From positions 1 to 64,000 of the forward strand of contig CAJWCU010000014.1 in NCBI GenBank assembly GCA_913030825.1: 64,000 bases of DNA, written 5' to 3'. Below, one piece after another: positions 39,274 to 49,222 of the stretch. The position numbers were made by a program, and so were the translations under genes. This DNA is from an uncultured Rhodospirillaceae bacterium. Its GTDB lineage: Bacteria; Pseudomonadota; Alphaproteobacteria; Rhodospirillales; Casp-alpha2. The notes beneath the pieces were generated by a model. The model made no database searches. It was given only the letters and a program-made list of their open reading frames with translations, and was not told the origin of the DNA. How positions within the stretch are numbered: position 1 is the first letter of the stretch; every line of letters begins with the position of its first letter.

Positions 39274-40836
39274 TCAGGCGCCCGTTTTGGTTGTGCGCCC
39301 GAGAATCCAGGCGGGGATGATCGCCGTCGAGAACACGATGGCCGAGACGATGAAGGCATCCTGGAATCCCAGGGTCGTCGCCTGGGCATGGATCACCTTG
39401 GAAAGGAAGTTCAGCGCGCCGGCGGTTTGTTGGGTATCGGGCAGGCCGCTCTCGCTCAATACCTTGCCGACCTGCGCCAGGAATTCGCGGCTGACCGGAT
39501 TGCCAGAGGTCTGCGTCGCCGCCATGGCGTCGGCGTGATAGGCGGTTCGCTGTTCGGTGATGACCACGAAAACCAGGGTCCCGAAGGCACCGCCCAGTTG
39601 GCGGACGAAGTTGTAGGTCGCCGCCCCCGCGTTGATTTTGTTTTCCGGCACGGCACGAATCGCCGCCGCCCCCATGGCGGGCATAACCAACCCAATCGCC
39701 AAGCGCGACAACACGGTCAACATGGCCATGACGAAGAAGGCCGTGTTGACGTCGGACTTGGCGATCAGCCAGGCCGCGACGACGAAAATCATGACGCCCG
39801 CGGTGATGGGATAGCGCGGGGATACATGGTCGTTCACCCGCCCAGCCAGGGGGGTGATCAAGAACAAGAAGATTCCCGCCGGCACCAGGACCATGCCGGC
39901 CGCCGTCGCGGTGAAGCCCTGAACCTGTTGGGTGAACACGGGAATGGCGTAATTCGTCGCGAAATTACCGGCGCCGAACAGAAAGGCGATGACCATGGCC
40001 GAGGCATAGGACGGATCCTTGAATAAGGATACGTCGAGCATGGGATTGGCCGTGCGCATCTGATGTGCGAGGAAAACGATCCCGGCGGCCAGTCCGCCGA
40101 CCAGCAAGGCGAGCGTATCGTTGGAGTGCCATCCCCATCGCTGACCGTTTGCCAGGCCCGACATGGTGCAGAACGCAAAGGTGACGACCAGGACCAGACC
40201 GGTCCAGTCGAACGGGGGCTTGCGGCCTTTCTTGCGTTCCTGGGGCATGAAGCTGAGCCCCAGCAGAAAGGCGATGAACGCGAGCGGCATGGGGACCAGG
40301 AAGATATGGCGCCAGGTCAGGGCATCGAGGATCGTTCCGCCGACGACGGGGCCGAAGCTGGGGGCCAAGGTGACGCCCACGGAATACATGCTGACGGCGA
40401 AGGCCCGCCGCTCCATAGGAAACACGGAAATGATCGTCGACAGCACCAGGGGCTGTACCACGCCGGCCGAAATGCCCTGCATGATCCGCCCTGCGATCAG
40501 GGTGTCGATATTCGGCGACCAGGTGCAGACGACGGCCCCCGCCGCAAACAGGACCAGGGTCATGGCATAAGTCACGCGTTGTCCCAGATGGGAAACGACC
40601 CAAACGCTCATCAACTGGCTCGCGACCATGGTCGTGATAAACGCGGTCGAGGCCCACTGGGCAACGGTCTGATCGACCCCGAAGGTGCCCATGATCGACG
40701 GCACCGCGACGTTGACGACGGTCGCCGACAGGATCATCGAAACCGCGCCCAAAAGGCCGGACAACGTCACGAGCCAGCGGCGGAACTCGCTGATGGAATG
40801 GGGGTCTACTGGGCCTGCGGCGACGTTACTGGTCAA
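39274..40836 (-). CDS. DHA2 family MFS efflux permease, EmrB-like
   Basis: Multiple TM segments; TVVNVAVPSIMGTFGVDQTVAQWASTAFITTMVASQLMSVWVVSHLGQR; DALTWRHIFLVPMPL. Confidence 0.92.
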   Translation of the reverse strand: MTSNVAAGPVDPHSISEFRRWLVTLSGLLGAVSMILSATVVNVAVPSIMGTFGVDQTVAQWASTAFITTMVASQLMSVWVVSHLGQRVTYAMTLVLFAAGAVVCTWSPNIDTLIAGRIMQGISAGVVQPLVLSTIISVFPMERRAFAVSMYSVGVTLAPSFGPVVGGTILDALTWRHIFLVPMPLAFIAFLLGLSFMPQERKKGRKPPFDWTGLVLVVTFAFCTMSGLANGQRWGWHSNDTLALLVGGLAAGIVFLAHQMRTANPMLDVSLFKDPSYASAMVIAFLFGAGNFATNYAIPVFTQQVQGFTATAAGMVLVPAGIFLFLITPLAGRVNDHVSPRYPITAGVMIFVVAAWLIAKSDVNTAFFVMAMLTVLSRLAIGLVMPAMGAAAIRAVPENKINAGAATYNFVRQLGGAFGTLVFVVITEQRTAYHADAMAATQTSGNPVSREFLAQVGKVLSESGLPDTQQTAGALNFLSKVIHAQATTLGFQDAFIVSAIVFSTAIIPAWILGRTTKTGA

Positions 40837-41989
40837 TGTCGATCTTGATCTCGACCATCATCCCCGGACGCAGCAGGCGCTCCTGCTGATCGATGGCGAT
40901 CCGCACCGGCAGGCGCTGCGTGATCTTGGTGAAGTTGCCGGACGGATTGGGGCTGGGCAGCAGGGCGAATTCCGCCGTGGTCGCGTTACCGATGACCTCT
41001 ACGGTGCCGGTAAATTCGCGATCCGGGTAGGCATCGACGGAAACATGTACCTTGTCGCCGACCTTGGTCTTGCGGATGTCGGTTTCCTTGATGTTGGCAT
41101 CGACCCAGATGACTTCGGGGTCGTGGATCAGGGCCAGACGCTGGCCCGGGGTGACGTATTCGCCGACTTCGACGAAGGTCTTGTCGACGACCCCCTTAAT
41201 GGCGCTGCGGATTGTCCGGTCGGACATATCGAGGCGCTGTTCCTCGAGTTTGGCCTGCAGTTCCTGTTCCTTATGGCCGTAGACCAAGATGGCGCTTTCC
41301 AGGACGCGTAGACGCTCGCGTTCGGCCTCGACCTCGGCGACTTTGGCTTCCGCGGAATGCAGGTCGGCGACGGCGATGCGGTGTTCGCGCTGAATCTTGG
41401 TCAATTCGGTTTCCGCCTGATCGAGCTGACGGCGCGAGGCGACGCGTTTCTCGAACAGGGATTGCGCCCGCTCGTGTTCGCGCTGCGCCAGTGCCAGTTG
41501 CGGCTGCAGGGAGGACACGGTGACCTGTGCGGCGGCCAGAATGGCCTGTTCCGACTTCAATTTCGCCGCCGTTTCCTTATCGACCAGCCGGCGTTCGGCG
41601 ATGGTGCGATCTTTCTCCGCGCGCAGGCTGGCGATCTGGGCCTCCAGTTCGCGCGCCTTCAATTTGGATTCCCGATCGTCGATGGCGACCAGGACCGATC
41701 CGGGTTCGACGTTGTCGCCCTCGGTCACGGCGATTTCGGTGACCCAGCCGGCGACACGGGACGACACGGTGATCAGGTCGCCGCCGATGCGGGCGTCGAC
41801 TTCGTGGATATTGGTGACCCGGTCATGGATCTCGAGTCCGCCGAACAGCGTGCCGACGACGCCGATCACGACAGCGATGACAAAACGGCGCTTGCGCGCC
41901 TTCAACCGCTTGGCGTCTTCGGCGGCGGCATCCTGTGGGGATGACGCGTTGGCGTCTGACCGCGGATCGATATCCGTGGTGTCGGGCAT
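40826..41989 (-). CDS. HlyD/EmrA family membrane fusion protein
   Basis: N-terminal TM; VDARIGGDLITVSSRVAGWVTEIAVTEGDNVEPGSVLVAIDDRE; coiled coil; overlaps permease start by 11 bp. Confidence 0.92.
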   Translation of the reverse strand: MPDTTDIDPRSDANASSPQDAAAEDAKRLKARKRRFVIAVVIGVVGTLFGGLEIHDRVTNIHEVDARIGGDLITVSSRVAGWVTEIAVTEGDNVEPGSVLVAIDDRESKLKARELEAQIASLRAEKDRTIAERRLVDKETAAKLKSEQAILAAAQVTVSSLQPQLALAQREHERAQSLFEKRVASRRQLDQAETELTKIQREHRIAVADLHSAEAKVAEVEAERERLRVLESAILVYGHKEQELQAKLEEQRLDMSDRTIRSAIKGVVDKTFVEVGEYVTPGQRLALIHDPEVIWVDANIKETDIRKTKVGDKVHVSVDAYPDREFTGTVEVIGNATTAEFALLPSPNPSGNFTKITQRLPVRIAIDQQERLLRPGMMVEIKIDIDQ

Positions 41990-42035
41990 GGATGTTTCCT
42001 TTTCTCCTTAAACGACAGCAATAAACCTTACAGAA

Positions 42036-42047
42036 ATTGTATACAAT
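42036..42047. promoter_or_regulatory. candidate operator palindrome ATTGTATACAAT (extends to AATTGTATACAATT)
   Basis: Perfect palindrome 47 bp upstream of the EmrA-like start; identical 12-mer at 12591-12602. Confidence 0.62.
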
Positions 42048-42218
42048 TGGAAAGTGAGGCGTTCGACTCGTATTGATCGGTGATGGGGGGCTTTCGGCGG
42101 CTCGGCGCCCCGGAAATCCGGGGTCCGTGCTTTCGCGAATGCTGCATGTGCGAGAAAATGGGGTGCTTGGCAGACCCGCTTGGATATAGTCTTTCTAAAG
42201 CTTCCCAAAGGCAGAGTG

Positions 42219-43865
42219 ATGCGCACGCTATACCTATCGACCTTCGTGAAAGTTGCCGTCCTGGCCGTGGTCTGCGGTCTGGGCGCCTATTTCGCCGAGC
42301 ATTTTGCCTTGCGCGCGACCTTGACCGAGGAACGCCTGGAGACTGCAGAGGAGCTGGGCAAACTCCGCGCCCGCATGGAAAGCCTCGTCAATGCGGACAT
42401 TCAACTGATCCGCGGGCTGATCAGCTACGTCAAGTCGCGCCCGGATCTGGATCAGGAGGAATTCACCCGGATAGCAGGCGATCTTTGGTCCACGGCAGGC
42501 GGCCGGATCCGCAATCTGGCGCTCGCCCGGGATCTTGTGATCAGTCACATGTACCCCGTCGCGGGCAACGAAAAGGCGATCGGCCTGGATTATCGGACCA
42601 CGCCCGCGCAATGGCCGCAGGTCAAACAAGCCATCGACAACAACGAACTCGTCATCGCCGGTCCCCTCAACCTGGTGCAGGGTGGCGCCGGTCTGATCGC
42701 GCGGTTTCCCGTGTTCCTCCACCCCGAAGGTGCGGGGAAGGGGCGGTTATGGGGCATCGTCTCCAGCGTCATTGATTTCGACGCCTTTATTCGGGATGTG
42801 GCGTTGGCGCGGTATGCGGAAAAATACCGGATCGCCTTGATCGGGCGCGACGGCGAAGGGCGCGAAGGCGATGTGTTCCGGGGAGAGCCGGAGGTCCGGA
42901 AAGACAAGCCCGTCTACCTGGATGTCAATCTGGTGAGCGGCCATTGGACCGTCGCTGGGCTGCCCCGGGGCGGCTGGGCCGAACATTCCGATCTGTTACT
43001 GATCAATATCGCCGGGGCCGTGATCATGTTCGTCCTCGGCACGGTGATCATTTATTCGAATCTGCGCTACGATTTGGAGACCGAACGTACGACGGCGCTT
43101 CTGGAGCGCGCCCGCCTGGAGGCCGAAGCGGCCAAGGACACGGCCCAGAAGGCAAACCGTGCAAAGTCGGAATTTCTGGCCGCCATGAGCCATGAATTGC
43201 GAACCCCGCTGAACGCGATCATCGGCTTTTCCGACATTCTCTATCACCAGTATTTCGGCCCGCCGGGTGCCGGGAAATATCGCGAATACGCGGGCGATAT
43301 TAATTCCAGCGCGGTGCATCTGCTCGATCTGGTCAATGACGTTCTCGACATTTCCGCCATCGAGGCGGGGAAGACGGCATTGGTGATGGAGGCCGTGGAA
43401 GTCGAAAAGCTGGTCGATGAGAGCGTTCATACGGTTCGCGAGCGTGCGGCCGAGGGAAGGATCGCGCTGGTCGTCGATCTGGCCGACGGCCTTCCGTCGC
43501 TGATCGCCGATAGGCGGGCGATCAAACAGGTCCTTCTCAATCTGCTGTCCAACGCCGCCAAGTTCACGCCGGAAGGCGGGGAAATCCGGGTCACGGCCCG
43601 GGTTGCGGACGAATATCTGGTGATCGCGGTCAGCGATACGGGGATCGGCATCGAGGCCGCGCGCCTGCCGCATGTCGTCAATCCGTTCACCAGCGATTCC
43701 CGAAATCCCTATACCTCGGACCGGGGATGGGGGCTCGGCCTGTCGATCTCCAAATCCTTGATCGATCTGCACGGTGGATTGTTCGAAATCGAAAGCCAAC
43801 TCGATCAAGGGACGACCGTGACAGTCAGTCTGCCCCTCAATGCGGTGGATTTTTCCGCCACCTGA
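42219..43865 (+). CDS. membrane sensor histidine kinase
   Basis: Two TMs flanking a periplasmic sensor region; HisKA MSHELRTPLNAIIGFSDIL; HATPase NLLSNAAKFTPEGGEI, DTGIGIE, GWGLGLSISKSLIDLHGG. Confidence 0.93.
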   Translation: MRTLYLSTFVKVAVLAVVCGLGAYFAEHFALRATLTEERLETAEELGKLRARMESLVNADIQLIRGLISYVKSRPDLDQEEFTRIAGDLWSTAGGRIRNLALARDLVISHMYPVAGNEKAIGLDYRTTPAQWPQVKQAIDNNELVIAGPLNLVQGGAGLIARFPVFLHPEGAGKGRLWGIVSSVIDFDAFIRDVALARYAEKYRIALIGRDGEGREGDVFRGEPEVRKDKPVYLDVNLVSGHWTVAGLPRGGWAEHSDLLLINIAGAVIMFVLGTVIIYSNLRYDLETERTTALLERARLEAEAAKDTAQKANRAKSEFLAAMSHELRTPLNAIIGFSDILYHQYFGPPGAGKYREYAGDINSSAVHLLDLVNDVLDISAIEAGKTALVMEAVEVEKLVDESVHTVRERAAEGRIALVVDLADGLPSLIADRRAIKQVLLNLLSNAAKFTPEGGEIRVTARVADEYLVIAVSDTGIGIEAARLPHVVNPFTSDSRNPYTSDRGWGLGLSISKSLIDLHGGLFEIESQLDQGTTVTVSLPLNAVDFSAT

Positions 43866-44124
43866 CTTCAGGTCGGCCTCGCTGCCGCCGGGTAATCAGA
43901 GCCTTCGTGACGGTCAGGTGCCTATATGACTGTCGGGTAGGGGGCGATGCCGATGATCATTCCAATAGCACGATGTCAAAATTCAATTTCAAATTACTAT
44001 ATAAAAATCATGATATTTAATAATGAAATAAAAAATAAAACACATTGGTATGTTGAAGTTTTTTCATTTTAACAATATAGTATTAATTGTTATTAATATT
44101 ATGATTAGATGAAAGAGAATTTTT

Positions 44125-44469
44125 ATGTCACTTCCTAAGACGACTACCCCTTTTCTGATCGGCGCGGCCGCCGGCGTCATTATTCTCGGCGGGCTATCGC
44201 TCGGCAACGGTTGGGTGGTCAGCGCGAAGGCCAAGGACGTTGAGGTCCAGGATGCCTGGCTCGGTGCTCAGGCCGCTGTTTGCGCCGCCAGGGCAACCGA
44301 ATATCGTAAACAGACGAACAGCACTGTAGATCTGGAGGGCTATCAATCCGATGCCCGCAAGGCGCGGGATGAACTCGCGCAAACCTATGCGACCGCCCTG
44401 TTGGGGCAAGACAAGCCCGCATCGCTCGTCATTGCCGAGTGTTCCAGGTTGTTGAACAAACCCCTCTAA
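44125..44469 (+). CDS. small single-TM exported or anchored protein, paralog A
   Basis: 114 aa; N-terminal TM FLIGAAAGVIILGGLSLGNGWVV; about 67% identical by hand count to 44898-45242. Confidence 0.8.
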   Translation: MSLPKTTTPFLIGAAAGVIILGGLSLGNGWVVSAKAKDVEVQDAWLGAQAAVCAARATEYRKQTNSTVDLEGYQSDARKARDELAQTYATALLGQDKPASLVIAECSRLLNKPL

Positions 44470-44812
44470 GAATACTACGTAATGCCCTCGCCGGCAGCGT
44501 TCCCTGTTTGCGGGGAGGTTGCTGCTTTTTGTTGCTCCGTCGTGTTTGGCGCCTGCTTGAGTTTGTTTCCTCTCAAGCTGTCATGCGGCGGACATAAGAT
44601 GACGGCGGGGGCCACGAGGTCTCCCGCCTTCCGCATACCGGAAATCTGTGGAGCCCTGGATTCCCGTCTCTGGGAAAAGGGCTTGGCAGGTCGGTCTCGA
44701 CCTCCTTCGGAGATGTTCACTTCGGCCGGTCCCTGATTTCAACGAACAGAATGGCCGTCTGATTGCCAGGTGACCACGGGGAGCGTGACCCGCTTCGGTA
44801 GGTTTGTATTTA

Positions 44813-44839
44813 AAGAGACTTCAGCGGTTGAAGTCTCTT
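44813..44839. repeat. perfect 11-bp inverted repeat AAGAGACTTCA-GCGGT-TGAAGTCTCTT
   Basis: Arms 44813-44823 and 44829-44839, about 59 bp upstream of paralog B. Confidence 0.85.
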
Positions 44840-44897
44840 CACGGATCATTACGTGGTGGGTTGGTTCATGTAGAAAAACGAACGAAAGAGAAGCTCT

Positions 44898-45242
44898 ATG
44901 TCCCTTCCGAAATCCACAGCTCCGTTCCTGTTCGGCGCCGTCGCCGGTGCTGCCGTTCTAAGCGCCTTGTCGATCGGCAATAATTGGGTTGTCAGCACTC
45001 AGGCCAAGAATATCGAGGTGCAAGACGCCTGGTACGAAGCGCAGGCCGCCGTTTGTGCCGCCCGTGCGACCGCGTATCGGGAAAAGACGAACAGCACCGT
45101 CGACCTTGCGGGCTACACCCCCGATGCCCGAGAAGCGCGGAACGAACTGGCACAGAAATATGCGGTCGCTCTGCCGGGACAGGACGGGCCCGACCCCTTG
45201 GTCGTGACCGAATGTTCTCAGATGTTGAACGAAGCCGCGTAG
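44898..45242 (+). CDS. small single-TM exported or anchored protein, paralog B
   Basis: 114 aa; same length and motifs as paralog A (WVVS, EVQDAW, AQAAVCAARAT, TNSTVDL). Confidence 0.8.
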   Translation: MSLPKSTAPFLFGAVAGAAVLSALSIGNNWVVSTQAKNIEVQDAWYEAQAAVCAARATAYREKTNSTVDLAGYTPDAREARNELAQKYAVALPGQDGPDPLVVTECSQMLNEAA

Positions 45243-45266
45243 CGGCCTGAAGGCGGCGGCGCCGGA

Positions 45267-45902
45267 TTAGGCGTCGTCGTCCTTTTCCGCCGGCTTGGAC
45301 TTCTGCCCGATCTTGGATTCCTCGCGGGCGATCAGGCGGCGGATGTTGTCCTTGTGCCGGATAAAGGCGAGGACGGCGAGACCGCCGGCCATCCAGGTCA
45401 TGGATTGCCCGTTGATCCAATAGGCGTAGAACGGTGCCGCGGCGAGCGCGCCCAGCGCCGCCAGCGACGAATACCGGAAGGCGCCGGCGACCAGCAACCA
45501 GGTCGCGCTGACCGCCAATCCCACCATGAAATCAACGGCGAGCAGTACGCCCAGCGTCGTCGCGACGCCCTTGCCGCCTTTGAAGCCGAGCCAGACCGGG
45601 AAGTTATGCCCGAACACGGCGGCGAAGCCGGCCGCCATGCCTGCTTCCGGGCCCCAGAGATAGGCCGCCGCCAGGGCTGCCGCCGCTCCTTTGCCGGAAT
45701 CGCAGACCAGGGTCGCCAGCGCCAGGCCCTTGTGCCCCGTGCGCAGAACGTTGGTGGCGCCGATATTTCCGGAGCCCATTTGACGAATGTCGCCCAGCCC
45801 GGCGAGGCGCGTGAAGACCAAGCCGAAGGGGATCGAGCCCAGCACATACCCGCCGACCGCGGCCAGGGCCAGCGCGAGATTGGCGTCGATGCCGCCGGCC
45901 AT
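45267..45902 (-). CDS. plsY: glycerol-3-phosphate acyltransferase PlsY
   Basis: GYVLGSIPFGLVFTRLAGLGDIRQMGSGNIGATNVLRTG; FGHNFPVWLGFKGGKGVATTLG. Confidence 0.97.
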   Translation of the reverse strand: MAGGIDANLALALAAVGGYVLGSIPFGLVFTRLAGLGDIRQMGSGNIGATNVLRTGHKGLALATLVCDSGKGAAAALAAAYLWGPEAGMAAGFAAVFGHNFPVWLGFKGGKGVATTLGVLLAVDFMVGLAVSATWLLVAGAFRYSSLAALGALAAAPFYAYWINGQSMTWMAGGLAVLAFIRHKDNIRRLIAREESKIGQKSKPAEKDDDA

Positions 45903-45906
45903 CGCC

Positions 45907-47223
45907 TCAGGCCCCGTGTGTGTGGACGGTGCGCCCGTCGATTACCGTCCGCAGGACCAGGCCCTGCACCGGGCGGCCGTCGAACGGCGAGTTCTTGGAT
46001 TTGGAGTTGAGCGCGTCGGCATCGACCTTCCAACTGCGGTCGGGCTCGAATACGACCAGATCGGCCGGTGCGCCGACTTGCAGGCGGCCCGCCGTCATGC
46101 CCATCAGGTCGGCCGGCTTGCGGGTGATCAGATCAAGCGCCGCAAGCAGGCTCAGGTGCCCGTTGTGATAAAGCTCCAACGTGATCGGCAGCAGGGTTTC
46201 CAGCCCGACACCGCCCGATGCCGCTTGGGCGAAGGGCAGACGTTTGGATTCCTCGTCCTGCGGCGTGTGGTCGGAGGCGATGCAATCGATCGCGCCGTCG
46301 GCGATGGCCTGAACCACGGCCTGACGGTCGTCTTCGCCGCGCAGCGGCGGCGACAGCTTGGCGAAGGTGCGGTAATCGCCGATGGCGTGTTCGTTCAACG
46401 CGAAATAGGGCGGTGCCGTATCGCAGGTGATCTTTAGGCCGCGTTCCTTGGCGCGCCGGATCACGTCGATCGAGTCCGAGGTCGAGACATTGGCGATATG
46501 CAGGCGCCCCCCGGTCAGTTCGACCAGCCGGATGTCCCGTTCGACGACGATGATCTCAGCCTCGCGTGGAATTCCCGCTAGGCCCAAACGCGTCGCATTT
46601 TCGCCCATGTTCATGACGCCTTCATCGGCGAGCGACGGATCCTGCGGATGATGGCAGATCAGCAGGCCGAAGGTCGCCGCGTAGCTGAGCGCCTGACGCA
46701 GGACCTGGGGATCGGAGATCGTATGGGTGCCGTCCGTGAAGGCGACGGCGCCGGCGTCCCGCAGCAAGGCGATCTCGGCCAGTTCCTTGCCCTTCAGGTC
46801 CTTGGTCACGGCGCCGTAGGGATAGACCTTGGTCAGGCCCAGTTGACGGGCCCGGCGGGCGACGAATTCGACCACCGACATGTCGTCGATGCAGGGTTCG
46901 GTGTCGGGTTGGCAGAGAAGAGAGGTCACGCCGCCCGCGGTCGCCGCGCGTCCGGCGGTGGCCAGCGTTTCCTTTTGCTCCTCGCCCGGCTCGCCCAGGT
47001 GGGCGCGGATATCGACCAGACCGGGTGCGAGGCAAGCGCCGCCGCAATCGACGATCTTGGCGTCCTCGGGCAAGCCACCGTCGAACAAACCCAGTCCCGC
47101 ATCGACGATTGCTTCGCCGTCGGTCAATACGCCGCCCTTGCCGTCCCAGCCTTCGGCCGGGTCCAGGATGCGTGCGTTGACGTAGGCCACGCGGCCCAGG
47201 GGTTCGTCCAATTTTACCGCCAT
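45907..47223 (-). CDS. pyrC: dihydroorotase (PyrC-type)
   Basis: APGLVDIRAHLGEPGEEQKETLATAGRAATAGGVTSLLCQPDTEPCID; IASDHTPQDEESK. Confidence 0.92.
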   Translation of the reverse strand: MAVKLDEPLGRVAYVNARILDPAEGWDGKGGVLTDGEAIVDAGLGLFDGGLPEDAKIVDCGGACLAPGLVDIRAHLGEPGEEQKETLATAGRAATAGGVTSLLCQPDTEPCIDDMSVVEFVARRARQLGLTKVYPYGAVTKDLKGKELAEIALLRDAGAVAFTDGTHTISDPQVLRQALSYAATFGLLICHHPQDPSLADEGVMNMGENATRLGLAGIPREAEIIVVERDIRLVELTGGRLHIANVSTSDSIDVIRRAKERGLKITCDTAPPYFALNEHAIGDYRTFAKLSPPLRGEDDRQAVVQAIADGAIDCIASDHTPQDEESKRLPFAQAASGGVGLETLLPITLELYHNGHLSLLAALDLITRKPADLMGMTAGRLQVGAPADLVVFEPDRSWKVDADALNSKSKNSPFDGRPVQGLVLRTVIDGRTVHTHGA

Positions 47224-47224
47224 G

Positions 47225-48196
47225 TCACAAATTCGTTTCCAGCAGCGGGTCCAGATTATGGGCGAGGATTTCCAGCGCCGCCATGCGCACGGCGACGCCC
47301 ATTTCGACCTGTTCGCGGATGACCGAGCGATAGAAGTCGTCGGCGACCTCGGAATCGATCTCTACCCCTCGGTTCATCGGTCCTGGATGCATAATCAGGG
47401 CGTCCGGCTTGGCATGGGCCAGCATCTCGTAATCCAGCCCGAAATGGGTGAAATACTCGCGCACCGAGGGAAAATAATTGGACTTCATGCGTTCCTGCTG
47501 CAGGCGCAGCATCATCACGATATCGCAGTCCTTGAGGCCCTCGGCCATGTCGTGAAAGACCTCGACGCCTAGCCGTTCGGCCCCGTAGGGGATCAGTGTC
47601 TTGGGCGCGATCAGGCGCACGCGGGCACCCATGGTGGTCAACAGATGAATGTTCGACCGCGCGACCCGCGAGTGCAGGATGTCGCCGCAGATCGCGACCT
47701 GCAACCCGGCCAGGCGGCCAAGCCGGCGGCGGATCGTCAGGGCGTCCAACAACGCCTGGGTCGGATGTTCGTGGCTGCCGTCGCCGGCGTTGATGACGGC
47801 GCAGTTGACCTTTTCGGACAAAAGCTTGACCGCGCCCGAGTCCGAGTGCCGGACGACCAGCACGTCCGGATGCATGGCGTTCAGGGTCATCGCCGTGTCG
47901 ACCAGGGTTTCACCCTTTTTGATGGAACTGCTGTCGACCGTCATATTAATGACGTCGCCGCCCAGGCGCTTTCCCGCGAGTTCGAAAGAAGTGCGTGTCC
48001 GGGTCGAGGCTTCGAAGAACAGATTGATGACCGTTCGGCCACGCAGCACCGACTTTTTCTTGTCCGGCTGGCGGTTCTGCTCGACGTAGGTTTCGGAGCG
48101 GTCCAACAGGAAAGTGATTTCGGCCGGTGTCAGCCCCTCGATGCCAAGCAAATGACGATGGGGGAAATCGCTGAATGCAGTGTCGCCGGAAATCAT
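47225..48196 (-). CDS. pyrB: aspartate carbamoyltransferase catalytic subunit
   Basis: [69 protein letters not shown]. Confidence 0.98.
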   Translation of the reverse strand: MISGDTAFSDFPHRHLLGIEGLTPAEITFLLDRSETYVEQNRQPDKKKSVLRGRTVINLFFEASTRTRTSFELAGKRLGGDVINMTVDSSSIKKGETLVDTAMTLNAMHPDVLVVRHSDSGAVKLLSEKVNCAVINAGDGSHEHPTQALLDALTIRRRLGRLAGLQVAICGDILHSRVARSNIHLLTTMGARVRLIAPKTLIPYGAERLGVEVFHDMAEGLKDCDIVMMLRLQQERMKSNYFPSVREYFTHFGLDYEMLAHAKPDALIMHPGPMNRGVEIDSEVADDFYRSVIREQVEMGVAVRMAALEILAHNLDPLLETNL

Positions 48197-48327
48197 GAGG
48201 CCGGAATATAGGCCGCTCCGCCGGGCGGGTCACGAAAAATTGCGGTGCTTTGTGAACGCCCCCGGATGATGGCATGATGCGGGTCGGCCGGTCCCTCGGT
48301 GTGTGAGCAATCATAAGGGTTTTCGCG

Positions 48328-49197
48328 GTGACCTCTCTGTTTTCAACTGATGCCCCCCAACAGCTTGATGCGGGCCTGCCGGAAGTTCTCGAGCGGCTGC
48401 ACGACGGAATCGCGGTATTCGATTCGGACGACCGGCTGGTATTCGCCAATGGTGCTTTGCTCGGTTTGTTCGATCCGATGGCCGAGGCGTTTCAGCCGGG
48501 CACGGCGTTCGCCTCCCTGGTCGCCGAGGCCGGCGACCGCAAAATGCTTGCCGATGCCTTTATCGGCCCAGGCGAAATCGAATTCGCCGACGGCCGGACC
48601 GTTTTGATGCGCGAAGCACCTTTATCGTCCGGCGGGGTTGTTCGTACGTTCAGCGATCTGACCGAATATCGCCTCGCCGAAGAGCAGATCGCCTACATGG
48701 CCAGTCACGATGAAGTTACGGGTCTGCCCAATCGGTCTCTTTTTCTCGACCGTCTCGATGTGTCGCTCCGTCAGAGTGCCCGTGAAAAAAGCCGGATCGC
48801 CGTTCTGTTCATCGATCTCGACGGGTTCAAGGCCGTTAATGATCGCATGGGCCATGACGCGGGCGATATGATTCTGCATCAGGTGGCGGTGCGCCTGGTG
48901 GCGCGGGTTCGCGCATCGGATACGGTGGCGCGCTATGGCGGCGACGAATTCACGGTGATCCTCAATCAGGTTTCAAACGCCCAGGACGTCGGCCGCGTCG
49001 CGGAATCCATCGTCGATGAATTGACGCGGCCGTTCACGGTCAAGCGGGAAACGGTGATGATCGGTGCCAGCGTTGGGGTCGCGGTTTATCCGGATAACGC
49101 GGAAACGGCGGACGCACTGATCCGATTGGCGGATAAGGCCATGTACGAGGTCAAGCATTCGGGAAAGCGGGGCTATCGCCTGGCCGCCACGCGCTGA
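48328..49197 (+). CDS. PAS-GGDEF diguanylate cyclase
   Basis: PAS-like N-terminus; DEVTGLPNRSLFLDRL; RASDTVARYGGDEFTVIL with RxxD I-site. Confidence 0.93.
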   Translation: MTSLFSTDAPQQLDAGLPEVLERLHDGIAVFDSDDRLVFANGALLGLFDPMAEAFQPGTAFASLVAEAGDRKMLADAFIGPGEIEFADGRTVLMREAPLSSGGVVRTFSDLTEYRLAEEQIAYMASHDEVTGLPNRSLFLDRLDVSLRQSAREKSRIAVLFIDLDGFKAVNDRMGHDAGDMILHQVAVRLVARVRASDTVARYGGDEFTVILNQVSNAQDVGRVAESIVDELTRPFTVKRETVMIGASVGVAVYPDNAETADALIRLADKAMYEVKHSGKRGYRLAATR

Positions 49198-49222
49198 GCC
49201 CGCGAACCCGAATAGGGTGCGG

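Noticed and set aside
44482-44736. 84-aa ORF between paralogs
   Set aside because: Weak coding character and no paralog similarity; treated as intergenic
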